Assembly (NCBI GenBank): GCA_002494015.1
Contig: DLAR01000109.1
Coordinates: forward strand, 33,550-41,044
Direction: 5' to 3'
Origin: Porphyromonadaceae bacterium UBA7042
Lineage (GTDB): Bacteria > Bacteroidota > Bacteroidia > Bacteroidales > Muribaculaceae
DNA length: 7,495 bases
Shown: in pieces, positions 5,567 through 7,495 of the stretch
How positions within the stretch are numbered: the first letter of the stretch is position 1
Layout: every line of letters starts with the position of its first letter
Position numbers and translations under genes: made by a program
The notes under the pieces: generated by a model
Databases searched by the model: none
What the model saw: the letters and a program-made list of their open reading frames with translations, nothing else
Told to the model about the DNA's origin: nothing

Positions 5567-6477
5567 ATGATTAGCAGTTTGCAAATAGCACGAAAGATGT
5601 TCGCTTTTATGGAGGCTCTGCTGCCGGGCGAAACGGTCAGCTACGGCTACAACGTGCGCGACGTGCTGACCTCCATCTCGTCACCGCGTTTCTCGCAACA
5701 GCTCCGCTACGCCGCCGGGGCCGCCGCGCCCTGCTACAACGCCCCCTCGACAGGCCGCTTCATGACCGTCGACCCGATGGCCGAAAAATACCCCGGCCTA
5801 TCCCCCTACATCTACTGCGCCGGAAACCCGATTGCCTACATCGACCACGACGGGATGCAAATCTTTGTCAACATTGATGACATGATATATTACTACCGCG
5901 AAATTGAAAAAGGCCGCTACGGCTTTGTTGATGAAGATGGCAATGAATATGAAGGTGATGATGATTTCATCAAATCACTCGGAAATGCATTGTCAAAATT
6001 GCAAAGTAAAAGTGTTGGGAAATGGCTTGTAGACTCGCTAATTTCCGATGATCGAGCATTGCAAGTTGTCGAATCTTATTATGATAATGCCTATGATGTC
6101 ATGGGTACAAAATATACTGTGTTATGGAATCCACATAACACACATGGTGGACCATGTGAAAGTCAATCAGAACGGGGTGGGTACGATATACTTCGCCCGG
6201 CCTTCATTGGACTTGGACATGAATTTGCTCATGCGTATGACAAATGGTCAGGTACTTGGGATAAAAGGGCATGGTATTTTCAGGATTTGATTGTTCACGA
6301 TAGAACAGATATATTTGCAGCCATATCGAGAATTTTATTCGGGCAGAACATAGCCTCCCGTTAAGAACTCATTACGGCCTTTCTAAATGGCGATTGAATG
6401 AAGCGAATCGCGTAATATGGGGTGGAGTCAGTCTTTATTATGGTCCAACTAACTATAAAAGTCCTTTTAATTTTTAA
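5567..6477 (+). pseudogene. Collapsed Rhs-M91 toxin gene with a one-base frameshift, subtype B, cassette 4
   Basis: From ATG 5567 the frame reads a damaged gene-start segment (IARKMFAFMEALLPG, with ATA at 5588-5590 where relatives have ATG), then GETVSYGYNVRD to AAAPCYN, then directly APSTGRF, DPMAEKY, SPYIYCAGNP and DHDGMQ, where the usual DPDG proline is changed. The toxin has GLGHEFAHAYD (HExxH at residues 218-222). After ATA TTT GCA (6311-6319) one base is missing compared with GCATGCCAT in cassette 3. The original frame therefore ends at TAA 6362-6364, giving 265 residues. From 6322 the shifted frame reads HIENFIRAEHSLPLRTHYG and VSLYYGP and stops at TAA 6475-6477, 3 bases before Imm4. 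Losing the ENFIRAEH block probably inactivates the enzyme. A sequencing error is the main alternative. Confidence 0.8.
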
Positions 6478-6480
6478 ATA

Positions 6481-6996
6481 ATGAAACGTTTTTATATTAT
6501 AGCATTAGCATTATTTGCAGTTATTGAAATGAAAGCCGTGGTCAACCCTGATAGCATATTTTCATATATTACGAAATATGAATTTCGGAAATATGGTGAC
6601 GGATATATGGTGGACAGTAAGTGTAGATACGGTTTTCCCAAAGACTTTGTTTTTAGTCAGAAGGCAGACACTATTTATTTGAAAGAATATATTACGGACG
6701 AAGGCTATTGCTTTTATAAAGTTTGGAACAGGAGAAATGCTTTTGAATCTCAATTTACTACACCCGTTCCAATTAGTAGAAAAAGACTGGGTCATCCTAA
6801 AGAATTGGAGTTAATCGAGTCATGGGATGTTGAAAAGTTAAAAACAGCCGGATTCAGTCGTGATATTCCAACCCCTGAGGGTATTGTGGAAAGACGCGGT
6901 GTTGAATATAATTTCCTTACAAGGATAATCATCAAAAACGGCTATGCCTCATTTGAAACGATTACATATTATAAACCGTGGTTCCCCCCGGAATAA
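6481..6996 (+). CDS. Secreted/periplasmic immunity protein for the M91 toxin, subtype B (Imm4)
   Basis: A 171-residue protein starting 3 bases after the frameshifted toxin's restored stop. The signal peptide is MKRFYIIALALFAVIEMKA, with likely cleavage before VVNPDSI. Family motifs are DFVFSQKADTIYLKEYITDE, KVWN, a W-D motif in IESWDVEKL, and LTRIIIKNGYASFETITYY at the end. It is closest to Imm2 (3026): both share Y[VI]TK followed by RK, KC[KR], [FY]I[ST]DEG and NG[FY]ASFE. The gene is fully open although its toxin is broken. That would be expected if immunity against sister cells with the intact toxin is still useful, or if the toxin mutation is recent. The immunity role is inferred from position and family. 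Confidence 0.82.
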   Translation: MKRFYIIALALFAVIEMKAVVNPDSIFSYITKYEFRKYGDGYMVDSKCRYGFPKDFVFSQKADTIYLKEYITDEGYCFYKVWNRRNAFESQFTTPVPISRKRLGHPKELELIESWDVEKLKTAGFSRDIPTPEGIVERRGVEYNFLTRIIIKNGYASFETITYYKPWFPPE

Positions 6997-7057
6997 GGAT
7001 AAGAGTCTACCCTTCTTTAGGACAGTTTTACTATTTGATTACATAATCTATCACGCT

Positions 7058-7495
7058 ATGACACGGAAGATGTTAGTTTTAGCAGCAACTTTGCTGCCGG
7101 TGGCGGGAGGAGCGGCGGTGCTGTTGCCTCGCGACGGTGACCGGGTGACGGTTCAGCAGGTGGAATTTGTGTCGCCCAACGCAGGGGGCGACGGACTGTC
7201 GGCAGTGTGGGATTTCTCGGCACTCGACGTGGTCGGTGACAACATCGAGTGGCGGTATGACTATGTTGCCGCCGACTCGCTCGTCAGCGAGACGCGCCCG
7301 GGTGTGCGCCGCGACTACCGCGTCGCGGGCGACTCGGTGTGGCACGTCTGTAGCGAGACTTCGAGCCTGCGCATCGGCATCGACCCGCCAGCAGCCGCGT
7401 CGCCCGCGGTGCAGGGAGGCCCCGTCGGTGAGCGCGCCCGATATTATCAGTCACAATATTTCTCGGGCACTGGCGAGGCTGCGGCAGCCGTGGAA
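7058..7495 (+). CDS. N-terminal part of a secreted Rhs-family protein (3' partial)
   Basis: From ATG 7058 the frame stays open for 146 codons to the window end. The start MTRKMLVLAATLLPVAGGAA is a good signal peptide and matches the gene starts at 1164, 4115 and about 5588. The following VLLPRDGD matches LQPRDGD in cassette 2, where that sequence then jumps to late Rhs repeats. Beyond this the protein contains VSPNAGGDGLSAVWDFSALD and EWRYDYVAADSL, resembling beta-rich N-terminal regions of secreted Bacteroidota proteins, but I cannot name the domain. Only this copy retains that region, so it is probably the 5' end of a complete Rhs gene whose core and toxin lie outside the window (inference). 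Composition is GC-rich, like the other Rhs parts. The start has no Shine-Dalgarno sequence and no convincing promoter; CACGCT before the ATG is shared with cassette 3. Confidence 0.72.
   Translation, partial: MTRKMLVLAATLLPVAGGAAVLLPRDGDRVTVQQVEFVSPNAGGDGLSAVWDFSALDVVGDNIEWRYDYVAADSLVSETRPGVRRDYRVAGDSVWHVCSETSSLRIGIDPPAAASPAVQGGPVGERARYYQSQYFSGTGEAAAAVE

Noticed and set aside
1161..7106. The repeated segments as an insertion sequence, integron or CRISPR array
   Set aside because: The repeats are coding pieces of one Rhs gene with irregular spacing. No transposase, integrase, terminal inverted repeats, attC-like sites or uniform spacers were seen.
7079..7345. Minus-strand open frame opposite the last gene
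   Set aside because: The plus strand is open to the window end with a signal peptide matching three other gene starts. The minus-strand product is a GC-driven shadow.

Overview
The window is a polymorphic-toxin locus from a Gram-negative Bacteroidota bacterium, most likely a Bacteroidales member (a Muribaculaceae-like gut genome is possible but unproven). The clues are Bacteroidota-style Rhs cores (GKEFD, YHAPSTGRF..DPMAEKY, SPYIYCAGNP, DPDG), start codons without Shine-Dalgarno sequences, and a plausible TTTG-N20-TAnnTTTG promoter. All genes lie on the + strand. No RNA gene, CRISPR array, transposase or integrase was found.

Layout: (1) 2-640, the 3' end of an Rhs gene that starts outside the window, ending in a zinc-metallopeptidase toxin of the M91 (NleD-like) type, followed by its presumed immunity gene (637-1149). 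(2) 1154-3016, a shortened Rhs gene with its own M91 toxin, and immunity gene 3026-3526. (3) 3563-4083, a scar region holding a truncated immunity gene, a short C-terminal fragment of an unknown protein and an intact orphan four-helix membrane protein. (4) 4115-4906, a mini-gene that joins a signal peptide, scraps of Rhs core and an M91 toxin, with immunity gene 4903-5418. (5) 5567-6477, another collapsed Rhs-M91 gene broken by a one-base frameshift, with an intact immunity gene 6481-6996. (6) 7058-7495, the 5' end of what looks like a full-length gene of the same family, running off the window.

The unifying pattern is that cassettes 2, 3 and 4 look like internally deleted copies of one long secreted Rhs gene. 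Each keeps the first codons (signal peptide, like that at 7058) and the 3' toxin end, with most of the core lost through in-frame deletions, several at short direct repeats. The four toxins and four immunity proteins fall into two co-varying subtypes arranged A-B-A-B, consistent with duplication of a two-cassette unit followed by divergence. All four immunity proteins carry signal peptides, so protection is expected in the periplasm or at the cell envelope. The array could be a reservoir of alternative tips for a full-length Rhs gene, and cassette 3 might also be a secreted stand-alone mini-toxin. The Rhs parts are visibly GC-rich and the toxin and immunity parts AT-rich.
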